This document shows, piece after piece, positions 12,701-21,947 of a stretch of DNA of 64,000 bases. A model generated the notes under the pieces. It was given only the letters and a program-made list of their open reading frames with translations. It did no database searches and was not told where the DNA came from. Both the position numbers and the translations under genes were made by a program. The stretch is taken from assembly GCF_035917335.1 (NCBI RefSeq), contig NZ_CP109067.1, forward strand, positions 1,924,501-1,988,500. Reading direction: 5' to 3'. The stretch comes from Micromonospora sp. NBC_01813 (GTDB taxonomy: Bacteria; Actinomycetota; Actinomycetes; Mycobacteriales; Micromonosporaceae). How positions within the stretch are numbered: the stretch's first letter is position 1; the number at the start of each line of letters is the position of its first letter.

Positions 12701-15700
12701 GCTGTGCCGGTGAGCCGGTAGCCGGCATCGCTCGCCGGCTCGTCATCGAGTCTATGCTCGTGCAGCCGCGGGCCGTACTCCATCGGCGTCACACCGAAGT
12801 AGATGCCGGTCTGGGCGCCCTGCAGTCGACTCGGACGGATGCCGGCGTTCTCCAGCGCCTCCCACGCTACTTCGAGCAGCAGCCGCTGTTGCGGATCCAT
12901 CGCCGCGGCTTCCCGCGGGCTGATGCCAAAGAATTCGGCATCGAAAAGTGCCGCGTCGTGCAGGAAGCCACCATGGTAGGCCCCGGGATCGTCCGGCCAC
13001 CCCCGATCATCCGGGGCGGGACCGGTGGCGTCGGTGCCGTCCGTCAGGAGGCTCCAGAGGTCGGCCATCGACGCGACCCCGCCGGGAAGACGGCATCCCA
13101 CGCCAATGATGGCCAACGCCTCGTCCCGTGGCACCGCGTCGAGGGCTGATGGCTGGTTCCGCTGCGGGGCCCTGGCTGCGGTGCCGGTACGGAGATTGCT
13201 GGTGAGCTTGGTGACCGTCGGATACTCGTACAGCGTCTCGGGCGGCAGTGGCTGTCCAGTGGCACGGGCGAGGCGGCCTGCCAGGTCGATCACGCCGATG
13301 GAGTCCAAGCCCAGGTCGCGGAACGACCGGTCGGGGGCGATGTCGGCCGTCGGTGACAATCCGAGCACCATCGCGGTCTCAGTCCGTACCAGGTGCTGAA
13401 TCCAGTTCAGGCTGTCTGCCGGGACCTCGTCGTCGGTATGCGCGACGACCGGAACCCAGTCATGCTCCTGGGCCGCTGCCGGCGCACCTGGCGATGAGGA
13501 GCCATCGTCGAGCCGGCAACTGACACGTTGGAACGGATATGTCGGCAGAGTGATCGGCTCGCCCGGCCGAAACTGTCCTGACCAGGCCACCGGGTACCCG
13601 TGCACGTGCAAGGTCGCCAGGGCCTTTCGCATCGCTGATACATCCTCGGCGGCGCCGCCGAGGACTCCCGTGACGCACTGGTCAGTTCCGGGCAGACAGC
13701 CGCGGACAAGATCAGCGATGGCACCGTCCGAACCGAGTCCGACGAAATAGCCAACGCCAAGCTCAGCGAGCGAGCCGACGGCCTCGGCGAAGCGGACCGG
13801 TTCCCGGATCTGACGAACCCAGTACTCCGCGGTGTCGACATCTCCTGATCCGACAACCTTGCCCGTGCGTGTCGAGACGAGCTTCAGTCGAGGAGCCGAC
13901 ATCGGCTTCGCCAGGGCCACGCGCGCGAAACCCTCGAGCATCGGTTCCATCAGTGCGCTGTGGAAGGCATGGGTGACCGGCAGAGGACGAACGGCAAGCC
14001 CGGCAGCCGCCAGCACCGGCAGCACCCGGCGCACTGCATCCGCATGCCCAGCGATGACCGTCGACCGCGGTCCGTTCACTGCGGCGATCTCTACTTCGTG
14101 GTCAACCAGGTACGCGAGTACGTCCTCGGGCGCAGCCCGGACCACCGCCATGGTCCCTCCCGGCAGGAGCAGGTCCATCTCGCGGCCCCGGGCGGCCACC
14201 ATGGCTACGGCGGTCTCCAGGCTGAACACCCCGGCGATATACGCCGCCGCATACTCGCCGACGGAATGCCCGGCTACGACGTCCGGCCGAACGCCAGCCT
14301 CGGCTAGCAGCGCCGCTTGGGCGATCTGGTCGGCGAAGATCGCCGGCTGGGCGTACCGCGCGAATCGAAGCAGGTCGTCATCCTGATCGACGTCGTCGAC
14401 CACCGACTGCAGCGGGCGGTCGAGCTGATCGTCGAACGCGGCGCAGGCGTCCCGGTAGGCCGACGAGTACACCGGGAACATCCGGCTGAGATTCTTGCGA
14501 GGGCCGGGCCGCCGGCCCCCTTGACCAGCGAAGACGAACGCGAGCAGGCCTGGATTCGGCCGCGTAGCAGCGGTGACGACGGCGGGATGGTCCCGCAGTC
14601 CCGCCACCGCGTCGAGAGCATCGAGCACGCCGCTGTGCCCTGGGGCCAGTACGGCGACACGGTGGCGAAAGTGTGTCCGGCCGACGGCCAAGGTACGGCA
14701 CGCCGAGTCCAGCGGTAGCCGGCCAACGCCGCCCAGTGCAGCCCGCACTCGGCTGGCCTGCGCTCTGAGCGCACCCATCGTCGAAGCGGACACAAGAAGG
14801 ACCACACCCGACGGTCCTTCGCCCTCCGGAGCCTGAGTAGGAGCGGTGCCCGGCGCCTCGGTGAGCACCATGTGACAGATCGCGCCGCCGAGGCCGAGCG
14901 AGGTGACCCCCGCGATCCGCGTACCCTGCCTTGCCGGCCAGGGCTCCAGTTCCGTTGCCACCCTCAGCCCCCACTGCGGCAATGGGAGTCTCGGCGTAGA
15001 GAAATTCACGGTGGCCGGGATTGCCCGGTGATGTAGGCACAGGAGCGTCTTCAGAAGACCCGCCGCCCCAGATGCTCCTTCAAGATGTCCCACGGCCGGC
15101 TTGACCGAACCGATTATCAACGGGTCGTCTCCAGTTCGGCCCGCCCCGAACACCTCGGCCAGTGCCCGCGCTTCAGCCCGGTCACCGGCCGGGGTCCCCG
15201 TACCGTGTGCCTCGACGTAGCCGACCTGCCCAGGGTCAACACCGGCGCGGGCGAGCGCGGCACGTACAGTGCGCGCCTGCGCGGTCGAATCTGGATCGGT
15301 CAGCCCTCGCGCACCAGATCCTCGGCCTCGGGCTGTGCCGGTGATCACCCCGTAGATCCGGTCGCCGGCGGCGACGGCAGCGTGGAGTGGTTTCAACAGG
15401 ACCAATGCCGCGCCTTCCCCTCGCACGTAGCCGTCTGCCCTGGTATCGAAGGCGCGACAGTGCCCTGTGGGTGACAGGGCACCGGCGGCAGCGGCGGACA
15501 GTGCACCGTCGGGCAGCAGATGAATGCTGACTCCACCGGCCAGCGCCATCTCGACAGCGCCGGCGGTGACGTCCTGAACAGCAAGATCGACCGCTGTCAG
15601 CGCCGACGCCTGACCCGCGTCCACGGTGAAGGACGGTCCACACAGCGCTAGGATGTCCGCGACTCGGTCGCTGATCATGTTGCGTCCCGCACCGGTGAAG

Positions 15701-16116
15701 AGATAGCGGTCAGATCGACCCACCGTGACCGCTGCATAGTCGTCGCCGGTGGTCCCGACATAGACCCCTACGTCTCGACCGCTCAGCGTGGCCGGGACGG
15801 TGCCGGCATCCTCAAGTGCCTCCCAGGCCAGCTCCAACATCAGCCGTTGCCGCGGATCCATCGCGGCAGTCTGGCGTCGGGAGATTCCGAAGAACTCCGA
15901 GTCGAACAGGTCCACCTGGTCGAGAAACCCGCCGCGGCGCACCCCTTGCGGCAGCTGTGGCGTCCCCGGCCAACGGCCGGCGGGCACCTCGGCGACCGCG
16001 GAGCGCCCAGAACTCAGCAGGTCCCAGAAGGCGACCGGATCGGGCGCGCCAGGAAGTCGACAGGCCATGCCGACGACCGCGACGGGTTGTGGCGACCCGA
16101 CTTGCCCGGAGGTCAT
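9727..16116 (-). CDS. Type I PKS: KSQ-AT-ACP loading module + AT-less KS-KR-ACP module
   Basis: A 2129-aa starter PKS. The first KS has Gln169 (VDAGQASAL) in place of the catalytic Cys, the KSQ type that decarboxylates malonyl to make an acetyl starter. Its AT (GHSVGEY, HAFHS) is malonyl-type, and the first ACP has LGLDSIG. The second KS is normal (DCACSSAL, Cys1164; VEAHGTGT). After it the usual KS-AT linker ([18 protein letters not shown]) runs within about 100 residues into the usual post-AT linker ([12 protein letters not shown]); the roughly 300-aa AT is missing. A KR (TGGTGALG near 1775; SYAAAN) and ACP (AGVDSL near 2065) follow; there is no DH. Module 2 must take its extender from another AT. 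The ATG at 16116 has only a weak ribosome site. Confidence 0.93.
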   Translation of the reverse strand: MTSGQVGSPQPVAVVGMACRLPGAPDPVAFWDLLSSGRSAVAEVPAGRWPGTPQLPQGVRRGGFLDQVDLFDSEFFGISRRQTAAMDPRQRLMLELAWEALEDAGTVPATLSGRDVGVYVGTTGDDYAAVTVGRSDRYLFTGAGRNMISDRVADILALCGPSFTVDAGQASALTAVDLAVQDVTAGAVEMALAGGVSIHLLPDGALSAAAAGALSPTGHCRAFDTRADGYVRGEGAALVLLKPLHAAVAAGDRIYGVITGTARGRGSGARGLTDPDSTAQARTVRAALARAGVDPGQVGYVEAHGTGTPAGDRAEARALAEVFGAGRTGDDPLIIGSVKPAVGHLEGASGAAGLLKTLLCLHHRAIPATVNFSTPRLPLPQWGLRVATELEPWPARQGTRIAGVTSLGLGGAICHMVLTEAPGTAPTQAPEGEGPSGVVLLVSASTMGALRAQASRVRAALGGVGRLPLDSACRTLAVGRTHFRHRVAVLAPGHSGVLDALDAVAGLRDHPAVVTAATRPNPGLLAFVFAGQGGRRPGPRKNLSRMFPVYSSAYRDACAAFDDQLDRPLQSVVDDVDQDDDLLRFARYAQPAIFADQIAQAALLAEAGVRPDVVAGHSVGEYAAAYIAGVFSLETAVAMVAARGREMDLLLPGGTMAVVRAAPEDVLAYLVDHEVEIAAVNGPRSTVIAGHADAVRRVLPVLAAAGLAVRPLPVTHAFHSALMEPMLEGFARVALAKPMSAPRLKLVSTRTGKVVGSGDVDTAEYWVRQIREPVRFAEAVGSLAELGVGYFVGLGSDGAIADLVRGCLPGTDQCVTGVLGGAAEDVSAMRKALATLHVHGYPVAWSGQFRPGEPITLPTYPFQRVSCRLDDGSSSPGAPAAAQEHDWVPVVAHTDDEVPADSLNWIQHLVRTETAMVLGLSPTADIAPDRSFRDLGLDSIGVIDLAGRLARATGQPLPPETLYEYPTVTKLTSNLRTGTAARAPQRNQPSALDAVPRDEALAIIGVGCRLPGGVASMADLWSLLTDGTDATGPAPDDRGWPDDPGAYHGGFLHDAALFDAEFFGISPREAAAMDPQQRLLLEVAWEALENAGIRPSRLQGAQTGIYFGVTPMEYGPRLHEHRLDDEPASDAGYRLTGTAVSVASGRLAYVLGTNGPAVTVDCACSSALVAIHQAALGLWAGDCDLALVGGAAVMATPGMFTEFARQGGLAPDGRCKAFSVHADGTTWAEGSAVLVIERVGDARRNGHRMLGLIRGSAVNSDGTSNGLTAPNGTAQRQVIETALRRSGLHPSDVDAVEAHGTGTALGDPVEVAALAEAYRPDGAADRPLWIGSIKSNIGHAQAAAGAIGVVKMLLALEHGVLPRTLFASPPAAAVTRTGGAVRVLTEPVSWPDRGTPRRAAVSAFGISGTNAHLILESAPPPIATATATATATDNPDGTATSGATVIWPLSARTAAALRAHAGRLHDWLAAHPDLDLASAGRLLATCREVFECRAVAHGHTNGDLMRELARIAGTPHDRTPTPPQQVGPALDVHVRAFLGGEPVDWAPVLPAGQGPLPTLPTYPFQRQRFWHRGGSEAQTRSAVNAPHPATLIRPDWRPVTKRVSSVRYAVLGTPAAAASLGLPDAHCVADLGALTRVETPQVLLYPCHPVTDDVPAATAELTGRVLELVRQWCARTEPAPGRLVLVTRQAVLTGTSDSVRDVAGGAVWGLGRAAQAEHPGRIGLLDLTRHRSTTALLAAIGVLETADRLAVRHGSVLAEAFSDVPQTSHPELLPPGTVLVTGGTGALGALVARHLIRHHGARRLLLASRRGPEASGAARLREELTVAGCAVDIVAVDLADRAAIARMVDQIPGTAPLVGVVHAAGVMPSATLSQQSSGLLEEALRAKAFGAWHLHELTADLAVRRFVLFSSTAGALGHAGEASYAAANAFLDALASLRVAAGLPATSIAWGLWDTPSALTGRLGGTQRGRLARSGLGVLNPTDALDLYDRAVASPYPMMLAAAMDQRLAEHGRQPQREPAGRLGELRTGLRQRELLRLVRGAAATVLGHPGPAAVLPGRALRDAGVDSLAGTEMVRMLSTATGLSLPATLPFDYPTPQELAAHLSELLASRNGVAATPTGTHQTRGDHE
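11822..11851. repeat. Hexanucleotide repeat in KS2 linker
   Basis: About five units of GTCGCC (last unit diverged) encode an alternating Ala-Thr stretch on the minus strand, right after the second KS of the starter PKS. It lies at the head of the linker that normally leads into an AT, where this module has none. The repeat could be a slippage-prone remnant of the rearrangement or just a flexible linker. Confidence 0.7.
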
Positions 16117-16217
16117 CGGGCTGCACCCGGCCGACGTCGGTGTGCGACCCGCGGGCCGAGAGTCCGTGCGGTGGAGAGTCTCGATCCGCCCATCAACACC
16201 GCAGTGTCATCCTTCAC

Positions 16218-16246
16218 ACACTATTGGTCACGTAGGCGACCCAAAA
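16218..16246 (-). promoter_or_regulatory. Candidate promoter of the PKS/NRPS operon
   Basis: The 275-bp gap between the SagB-like gene and the starter PKS is markedly AT-richer than its surroundings. On the minus strand TTTTGG (16246-16241), a 17-bp spacer and TAGTGT (16223-16218) form a plausible sigma-70-type promoter about 100 bp before the PKS start. An imperfect dyad AAAAAGT N14 ACTTTTT (16243-16270) overlaps the -35 side and could bind a regulator. No other gene is visible in the gap. Confidence 0.35.
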
Positions 16247-16391
16247 AGTTCCGGAGTTTGCTGACTTTTTGATCAGTAAGGTTGTAAAGCAACTCTAACT
16301 ACCTTTGACCTGCTTGTTTCGGGTGCGTCGGTTCAGGTGCGGCGTCCTCGTGGAGCAGGAGTCAGCCGGGCGTGCGGGTGCCGGCGTCGAT

Positions 16392-17753
16392 TCATCTCAC
16401 CGGATCAACATCCCCCATCAGGTGGACATAGAGGACGCTGCTGGTAACCCCGTCGATGCCGAGGACCTCGTTCACAGCGTCATCGAAATACCCGCCCAGA
16501 CCGATACAATCTCGTCCCTGCCAGGCAGCGAGCAGCGCGAGGTTCTGGGCTAGGTGACCACACTCGACCAAGACCAGCCGGTAGGACCGGAGACCGTAGG
16601 CGAGTCGCTGATAGGTAAGGTCGGCGACCGAAAACACCCAGAGCGGACAGTCTGCAGCATCGATCCGGCCGGTCGCCTTCGGCGGCGGGAGTCGAGGGTC
16701 GAGCCACATGGACGTCGGCAGCAGGCGTTCACTGAGATCCTCCCGCGACAGCTCTTCGAGAGCATGACGGTCGGGGTCGTACAGATACAGCCCACGCGGC
16801 ACACCAGCCACCTGGTGGCAGTAGAGAAGGAGCCTGATCGGATACCGTCCGCCTCCGCTGGGGTGACTGCGCACCAGCTTCGCGGGCTGGCCTCCGGGCA
16901 GCGGCACACTGCCGGTCACGGCGGCCGAGAAGAACAGTAGACCGCCGAGAGCATCCAGACTGAAGCTGCCGACGTACCGGCCGTGCCGACTACGCCTTCT
17001 CAGCAGAACCTCCGGCAGACTCGGACCGTCGACACCGCTGGGATCTGGTCGCGGCAGCGGCACCGTCCGACCCGACAGGGGTAGCAGCGCTCGGCCGTAC
17101 TCCTCCCCCGTGCTGTCATCCGCAGCCTGGTCCGGGCCCCGGAAGGAGAAGTACTTGCTCTGCTCGTGATACTGCCGGTCGAGCGCGGACGGAGCGTCGG
17201 CGAAGAACGGCACCCGCGGTCCCGCTGAGGCGGTCACCAGTGACAGAATCCACGCCACCTCCGCGAGGTCCGCGTCAGTGAGTCCGCAGTGTTCCCGGAG
17301 ACCGTCTGCGACGAAGGCATAGAAAACACCGACGGCGTCCAGATCATCGCGCACCATGGCCCAGGCCCGCGCGTACAGCCTGGACAGCCTCGCCATCGGT
17401 CCATCGGCGAGACCAACGACCTCGTGAGCCCGGGCCGGCTTTCCGTGCCAGTCCTGCTGGTTGCGGGCGTAGGACTGTTCCGCCCGGTCCCGTGCATGCG
17501 CGTCGTCCCCCTCTATGGTCCGGGCGAACTGACGCAACCAACCGACCGAGTCCGGCCATCCGGTTCCGGTCGCCCACACGGCCGCGAGCAAGAGGTCAGC
17601 TGCAAGCCTCCGACGTCGTGCGACAGAGCTGTGCCGCTCTGCCAGCGTCCTGAGATCAGTCCTTGCCTCGGCGGACAGAGCAGAGGCCACACGCGACAGA
17701 GATGAGCTCATACATCGTTGGTCGCCACTATGACCGATCTGGTTCCTGGTCAT
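16392..17753 (-). CDS. SagB/McbC-type FMN nitroreductase-like oxidoreductase
   Basis: A 453-aa protein. About 210 N-terminal residues have no clear match; the rest is a SagB/McbC-type nitroreductase domain (RRRSRHGRY near 245, SHPSGGGRYP, and YRLVLVECGHLAQNLAL near the end). The family uses FMN to oxidise thiazolines and oxazolines to thiazoles and oxazoles, in RiPP pathways and in NRPS oxidation domains. It lies directly upstream of the PKS/NRPS genes in the same direction, so aromatising the Cys-derived thiazoline is the likely role. It could instead serve the YcaO locus, which has no dehydrogenase. The Lys of the Lys-Tyr catalytic pair known in McbC-like enzymes appears as Ala385 (AYG). 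The start at 17753 has no nearby ribosome site; another in-frame ATG is at 17711. Confidence 0.85.
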   Translation of the reverse strand: MTRNQIGHSGDQRCMSSSLSRVASALSAEARTDLRTLAERHSSVARRRRLAADLLLAAVWATGTGWPDSVGWLRQFARTIEGDDAHARDRAEQSYARNQQDWHGKPARAHEVVGLADGPMARLSRLYARAWAMVRDDLDAVGVFYAFVADGLREHCGLTDADLAEVAWILSLVTASAGPRVPFFADAPSALDRQYHEQSKYFSFRGPDQAADDSTGEEYGRALLPLSGRTVPLPRPDPSGVDGPSLPEVLLRRRSRHGRYVGSFSLDALGGLLFFSAAVTGSVPLPGGQPAKLVRSHPSGGGRYPIRLLLYCHQVAGVPRGLYLYDPDRHALEELSREDLSERLLPTSMWLDPRLPPPKATGRIDAADCPLWVFSVADLTYQRLAYGLRSYRLVLVECGHLAQNLALLAAWQGRDCIGLGGYFDDAVNEVLGIDGVTSSVLYVHLMGDVDPVR

Positions 17754-17775
17754 TCGAGGCTCTTGATCACGCCAA

Positions 17776-17785
17776 CTCCTCCTTT
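17776..17785 (-). promoter_or_regulatory. Strong ribosome binding site with 6-codon leader ORF
   Basis: The minus strand reads AAAGGAGGAG, an unusually good Shine-Dalgarno sequence, 22 bp upstream of the SagB-like ATG and so too far to serve it directly. Five bases after it a GTG opens a six-codon frame (M-I-K-S-L-E) whose TGA overlaps the SagB ATG as ATGA. Translational coupling through this mini-ORF would explain the arrangement. The same 106-bp gap must also hold the promoter of the divergent thioesterase. Confidence 0.4.
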
Positions 17786-17859
17786 GGAGCCCTTACGATG
17801 ACGATCGACCCGGGCACCGCCCCACCAACGGCTTCCTACGGTGAGGGGACACACGCTTC

Positions 17860-18630
17860 ATGACCGAGGCCCCGACGAGGAGCGCCTGGATCAGACGGTT
17901 CCGACCGTCGCCCGACGCCGCGACCAGGTTGGTCTGCTTCCCGCACGCGGGAGGCTCGGCTTCCTACTACTACCCGATGGCCCGGTGCCTGGCACCCGAC
18001 GTGGATGTGCTGTCCATGCAGTACCCGGGCCGCCAGGACCGCATCGCAGAGCCTTGCGTCGACGACATTCGTACGCTGGCAGAGTTGATGACCGCAGAGC
18101 TCCTGCCCTGGTGCGACCGCCCGCTGCTACTCTTCGGCCACAGCATGGGTGCGACCCTGGCCTTCGAGGTCGCGCTCCGGATGGACCGGGAAGGACCAAC
18201 TCCACTCGCTCTGGTCGCCTCGGGGCGACGCGCTCCGTCGACCCACCGGGACGAGCAGATGCACCTGGCGACCGACCAGGAGCTGGTCGAGGAGCTCGGC
18301 CGGCTGAACCCCGCTTCCGCTTCGGCGCTCAACGACGCCGCTCTGCTCCGCACGGCGCTGCCGGCGGTGCGTAGTGACTACCGCGCCATCGAGCGGTACC
18401 GCTGTGCACCCGCCGTACGGCTGAGCTGCCCGGTCACCGCCGTCGTCGGAGATGAGGATCCGGTCACCGACATCGAGGAGGCAATGGCGTGGGGACTTCA
18501 CACCACGTCACGGTTCCGACTACGGGTCTTCCCAGGCGGCCACTTCTTCCTGGACGACCATCCGGATGCTGTCCGGGAGGTAGTCCGTGGACACCTCCTC
18601 GCAGCGGGGAGACATCCCGACATGACGTAA
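17860..18630 (+). CDS. Type II thioesterase
   Basis: A 256-aa alpha/beta hydrolase of the stand-alone thioesterase family that clears misprimed acyl or aminoacyl groups from PKS and NRPS carrier proteins. It shows the family N-terminus LVCFPHAGGSASYYYP, the nucleophile elbow GHSMG (Ser95), a late Asp in GDEDPVTD and the catalytic His in PGGHFFL. The ATG follows GAGGGG at a usable distance. It diverges from the SagB-like gene across 106 bp, consistent with joint control with the PKS/NRPS operon. Confidence 0.93.
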   Translation: MTEAPTRSAWIRRFRPSPDAATRLVCFPHAGGSASYYYPMARCLAPDVDVLSMQYPGRQDRIAEPCVDDIRTLAELMTAELLPWCDRPLLLFGHSMGATLAFEVALRMDREGPTPLALVASGRRAPSTHRDEQMHLATDQELVEELGRLNPASASALNDAALLRTALPAVRSDYRAIERYRCAPAVRLSCPVTAVVGDEDPVTDIEEAMAWGLHTTSRFRLRVFPGGHFFLDDHPDAVREVVRGHLLAAGRHPDMT

Positions 18631-18665
18631 CTCCCCCATCGCCGACGGCTACCGCAGCTGGCAGG

Positions 18666-18698
18666 GTCCGGCGGCAGGCAGGACCTGTGCCGCCGGAC
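18666..18698. terminator. Bidirectional hairpin terminator
   Basis: An 11-bp perfect stem GTCCGGCGGCA / TGCCGCCGGAC with an 11-nt loop lies between two convergent genes, 35 bp past the thioesterase stop and 3 bp past the end of the ferredoxin-like gene on the other strand. It has no T tract, which is usual in actinomycetes. Confidence 0.75.
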
Positions 18699-18701
18699 GC
18701 G

Positions 18702-19064
18702 TCACCGGGCCGGCGCGGTGACCACCGACAGTTCCAGGATCGGCGGCAGCGGTGCCACTCCAGGTCCACCGTCGAGCACCCATCTGATCAGGTCGTCATC
18801 GATCGCTGGGGCGTCGACCAGCCCGAACCAGACCGGACGGGCGCCTGCCCGACGGGCCGCCGGTGTCGGATGCACCACGACCACGTTGGCCTGGTCGCAG
18901 ACGTCCAGGCACTGGCTCGTGCGTACCCGGTGCCGCCCAGCCAGGGCCTCCCGCAGCCGCCGCAGTTGGCCGTCGTGATCCACTGCCGGGCGCTTTGTCG
19001 GGTTGCCGCAGCAGCAGTCCCGGCACACGGTCACCGTGCATCCTACGGGCCCGATCGTTGTCAC
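18702..19064 (-). CDS. (2Fe-2S) ferredoxin-like small protein
   Basis: A 120-aa protein with Cys-rich motifs CRDCCCGNP (about 14-22) and CLDVC (about 52-56), then VVVVHP, the layout of thioredoxin-fold [2Fe-2S] ferredoxins found beside metal-uptake and corrinoid genes. It is the last gene of the riboswitch-controlled operon and its GTG overlaps the previous stop by 4 bp. A role in delivering electrons for metal or corrinoid reduction after import is inference; no enzyme partner is proven. Confidence 0.7.
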   Translation of the reverse strand: MTTIGPVGCTVTVCRDCCCGNPTKRPAVDHDGQLRRLREALAGRHRVRTSQCLDVCDQANVVVVHPTPAARRAGARPVWFGLVDAPAIDDDLIRWVLDGGPGVAPLPPILELSVVTAPAR

Positions 19065-19900
19065 TGGCGTGTCTCCTCGTCATCATGACCGCTTCGGCCA
19101 GGAAGTCCGGCACTGTCGGGGCGCCAGCGGAGTCGAGGACACGCTGCGCAGTGTCCGGCCTCATCACCGCTGTCGTAGGGCTCGGAGTGGATCCGGTACA
19201 GCAGGCAGCAGGTGCCGTTGGTCAGCAGGAAGCCGTTGGTGGCGGTCACCGGCGGATCCAGGCGGGGCCGGGTGCGCAGCGGCACCCGACTGGCGAGGTT
19301 GTCACTGAGCCGACCGGCAGCCGACCAGGCGGTCACAGGATCCCGACCCGCGGCCAGGGCGCGGCGGTGGATCTGGTCCGCGACGTGCCCCCACAGGCCG
19401 GGCAGGCCGTAGCGGGTCCGGGCGGCGACGTGTCTGAAGATCGGGGCGAGGAAGGCAGCAACCTCGTCCGCCGCCGCGTCGAGCAGTTCGCCGTCGGCGG
19501 GCAGGCCGGGTTCGCCGAGGCGGCGCAGGCGCGCCCTGGGTACGGCGAGCGCGTCGAACCACCGGCCGTCGGGGTGCACTCGGGCATGGACCGGGCCGGG
19601 CCGCAGGGTCCACAGCGCGCGGTGCGCCGTGACGGCGACGGCGATCGGTCCGGCGACCGCGTGGGCTAGGTAGAGGCCGTGGAACGCTCCGGCGACGCCG
19701 GGATCGCCGCAGGCGTCGGTGGCGAGCATCGCGTCGATCGAGCGTTGGACCGCGTCGACCCGGCCCAGACCAGTCAGGTCGACCCATTCCCGCCCGTCGG
19801 CCGGGTCGGGTGGTGCGCTGCTCAGCTGCAGGTCGCCGCAGCGTGCGGTCACGGCGCCCAGCAGTTGGTCGAGCGTCACGACTTGGCCGGCTCCGGTCAC
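19061..19900 (-). CDS. FhuF-like (2Fe-2S) ferric-siderophore reductase family protein
   Basis: About 279 aa from a GTG at 19900 that overlaps the preceding stop (GTGA). The C-terminus carries CCLLYRI and, about ten residues on, CAACPR: the C-C-x10-C-x2-C motif of FhuF-type proteins, which bind a [2Fe-2S] cluster and reduce ferric siderophores in the cytoplasm. The rest is a helical region typical of the family. A longer reading frame extends into the upstream gene but is not supported. Its place behind two binding-protein genes and a permease fits reductive release of an imported metal chelate. Because the operon has a cobalamin riboswitch, reduction of a corrinoid or cobalt complex is an alternative. 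Confidence 0.8.
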   Translation of the reverse strand: MTGAGQVVTLDQLLGAVTARCGDLQLSSAPPDPADGREWVDLTGLGRVDAVQRSIDAMLATDACGDPGVAGAFHGLYLAHAVAGPIAVAVTAHRALWTLRPGPVHARVHPDGRWFDALAVPRARLRRLGEPGLPADGELLDAAADEVAAFLAPIFRHVAARTRYGLPGLWGHVADQIHRRALAAGRDPVTAWSAAGRLSDNLASRVPLRTRPRLDPPVTATNGFLLTNGTCCLLYRIHSEPYDSGDEAGHCAACPRLRWRPDSAGLPGRSGHDDEETRQ

Positions 19901-20964
19901 TGGAACCGGTCGGGGTGCAGCGCCCGGGCGATCTGCGCCGCGGTGTCGGCGTTGCGGACTCCGCTGAACAGGCCGGGGAAGGGCACGACGACGAACCGCT
20001 GGTCGCGGACGGCCGTCACGTCGGACAGCGCCGGGGAGGCGAGATACTTGTCGACCTCCTTCTGTCCGTCGGCGACGGTCATGTCCGCGCCACAGCATGG
20101 GGCGAGCACGATGACGTCCGGGTCGCGGCGTACGAAGTCCTCGACGGACACGCTGGCCTGGCGGGTGGCGACGTCCGCGTAGGCGTTCGTGCCGCCGGCG
20201 ATGTCGATGATCTCCTGGGTGATGCCGCTGCCGCCCTGGACCGACACGGTTCCGTCGTCGCGGAGGGTGCCGACGGCGACGCTGACCGAGGTGTCGGCGC
20301 CGCTGACGCGCTGGCGGGTGTCATCGACGGTGGCCTGCATCGCGGCGATGATCTCGGCCGCCAGGTCCGCTTCGCCGAGAAGTTCACCGACCTGGGTGAT
20401 GTCGGCGTACGTCGTTTCGAACGTGGCCTGCGCCAGCTGCAGCGGGTTGCCCTCGCCGGGCTCCCCCGCCGGACACCATTCACCGAAGACATAGCTTTCG
20501 ATGCCCTGCTGCGCCAGGTCGTCCTGGCTGCCGAGGACGGCGGGGGTGAAGGCGTCGTTGAAGGCGCTGAGCACGAAGTCCGGGGACAGCGAGTAGAGCC
20601 GTTCCTTGCTGGGATAGTCGTCGTTGTACGGGACCTCGGCCTGAGCCGTGGCGTACTCGGGCAGGATCTCGTTGTCCAGAAAGGCCGATCCGATGAGCCG
20701 GTCGCTGGCACCGAGGGCGTGCACCAGTTCGATGGCTGGGTGGAAGACGGCGAAGATCCGCTGCGGCGGGGTGTCCAGGGTGATCGTGCGCTGGCAGGAT
20801 TCCACGGTGATCGGTCCGGTGGCCGCGGTGGGCGCGGCGGCGGGGTCGGTCCGGTTGGAGTCGGAGGTGCTGGTGCAGCCGGCGACGGCGATGACGCCGG
20901 CGAGGGCGGCTGCGGTGACAGCGCGTCGGCTGCGGGTGGATGCTGTCACGGTCGGTCCTGTCAT
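19897..20964 (-). CDS. ABC transporter substrate-binding lipoprotein (FecB/BtuF-type)
   Basis: A 355-aa protein with a Sec signal and lipobox AVAGC (Cys30), so it is membrane-anchored outside the cell. The body is a class III periplasmic-binding fold as used for siderophores, haem and cobalamin (PPQRIFAVFHPAIELVHALG; SPDFVLSAFNDAF). It feeds the permease/ATPase pair of the same operon. The ATG overlaps the previous stop by 4 bp. An adjacent Cys pair (APCCGAD near 300) is unusual and could bind metal. Ligand identity is not visible; the riboswitch favours a corrinoid, the FhuF neighbour a ferric chelate. Confidence 0.88.
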   Translation of the reverse strand: MTGPTVTASTRSRRAVTAAALAGVIAVAGCTSTSDSNRTDPAAAPTAATGPITVESCQRTITLDTPPQRIFAVFHPAIELVHALGASDRLIGSAFLDNEILPEYATAQAEVPYNDDYPSKERLYSLSPDFVLSAFNDAFTPAVLGSQDDLAQQGIESYVFGEWCPAGEPGEGNPLQLAQATFETTYADITQVGELLGEADLAAEIIAAMQATVDDTRQRVSGADTSVSVAVGTLRDDGTVSVQGGSGITQEIIDIAGGTNAYADVATRQASVSVEDFVRRDPDVIVLAPCCGADMTVADGQKEVDKYLASPALSDVTAVRDQRFVVVPFPGLFSGVRNADTAAQIARALHPDRFQ

Positions 20965-21947
20965 GGTCGCTCCGGTTGATCGGTGGGTTCGACGTCCTGG
21001 CCGGTGGGTTCGACGTCCTGGCCGGTGGGTTCGACGTCCTGGTCGATGAGTCCGGTGTCGTTGGGCAGAGCCGCGAAGGCCGTCGCGAGGTGCTCGAGCG
21101 CGTCGATGTTGTTGGCACCTTCGACGGTGTCGCGCAGCGGCAGGACGACGGCGGGCAGGTCACCGACGCGCCAGGCGGTGATCTCGGGTCGGGCCCGCAG
21201 ACGGTCGAGCTTGTCCGCGACGTCGAGTGGGCCGTAGTCGCTGACCAGCAGCACGTGCGGGCGGGCTCCGGTGGCGAGCTGATGCCAGGGCACCCAGCCG
21301 TAGGTGAACGGCCGATCGGCGGTTACGGGTTCACCGCCGACCCGACGCAGCAGGTCGGTCACCACGGCGGCACCGCCGGCGGTGAGCACGTCGTCGTTGC
21401 GGGGCATGTCGAGCACGAAGACCCGCCGTGGTGGGTTACGTCGCGCACGCGCGGCGACGGCGTCGATCCGGGTACGCCATCTGGCGGTGACCGTGTCTGC
21501 CCGGTCGGCGAGGCCAAGGACGTGGCCGAGGACGACCGTGTCGTCGATCGTCGAGTGGATCGTGGCCGGTGTGATGACGGGTGCGTCCTCCAGCGCGGCC
21601 TCGGTGAGCAGGAAGGATCGGATGCCGCGTCGGGCCAGGGCGGCGCGGGTGCCGAGGGCGTCGTCGCCGAATGCCTCGTTGTCGCCGGCGACCACGAGGT
21701 CGGGCGCGTGGGAGAGGATGTCGGCGAGTGTCGGGAAGCGACGCGGCAGTAGTGGGATCCGCGCCCGGGTGGTGGCGGGCAGCGTCGACCAGCCGCCATC
21801 GGTGTCGTTGGCTGCGACGACGCGGTCGACGGCGCCCAGCGCCTCGAGCATCGACAGTGGGCCGCTGTCGATGGTGACGACCCGCCGCGCCGGTGTCGCG
21901 AACTCGCCGACGAGGCCCGGCTGGTAGGTCAGTTCGTCACCGGGCAC
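20961..21947 (-). CDS. Second binding-protein-like protein, apparently without signal peptide
   Basis: A 328-aa protein of the same class III solute-binding fold (ARRVVTIDSGPLSMLEALG; HAPDLVVAGDNEAFG). It opens with a hydrophilic sequence and has no hydrophobic signal or lipobox from the GTG at 21947. Either it works in the cytoplasm, or the true start lies upstream inside the ATPase gene, which the sequence does not support. Its C-terminus holds three copies of QDVEPTG/D encoded by a 21-bp tandem repeat. It lies between the ATPase and the lipoprotein genes and overlaps both. Function is open: perhaps a cytoplasmic ligand acceptor. Confidence 0.75.
   Translation of the reverse strand: MPGDELTYQPGLVGEFATPARRVVTIDSGPLSMLEALGAVDRVVAANDTDGGWSTLPATTRARIPLLPRRFPTLADILSHAPDLVVAGDNEAFGDDALGTRAALARRGIRSFLLTEAALEDAPVITPATIHSTIDDTVVLGHVLGLADRADTVTARWRTRIDAVAARARRNPPRRVFVLDMPRNDDVLTAGGAAVVTDLLRRVGGEPVTADRPFTYGWVPWHQLATGARPHVLLVSDYGPLDVADKLDRLRARPEITAWRVGDLPAVVLPLRDTVEGANNIDALEHLATAFAALPNDTGLIDQDVEPTGQDVEPTGQDVEPTDQPERP
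20981..21042. repeat. Three 21-bp tandem repeats inside a coding region
   Basis: The unit CGGTGGGTTCGACGTCCTGG plus one base occurs three times head to tail with no mismatch over the core. It keeps the reading frame and encodes repeated acidic heptapeptides at the C-terminus of the binding-protein-like gene. Copy number may vary between strains. Confidence 0.9.

Noticed and set aside
20981-21042. Possible CRISPR or integration repeat
   Set aside because: Three contiguous 21-bp in-frame copies without spacers inside a coding region; a coding tandem repeat.
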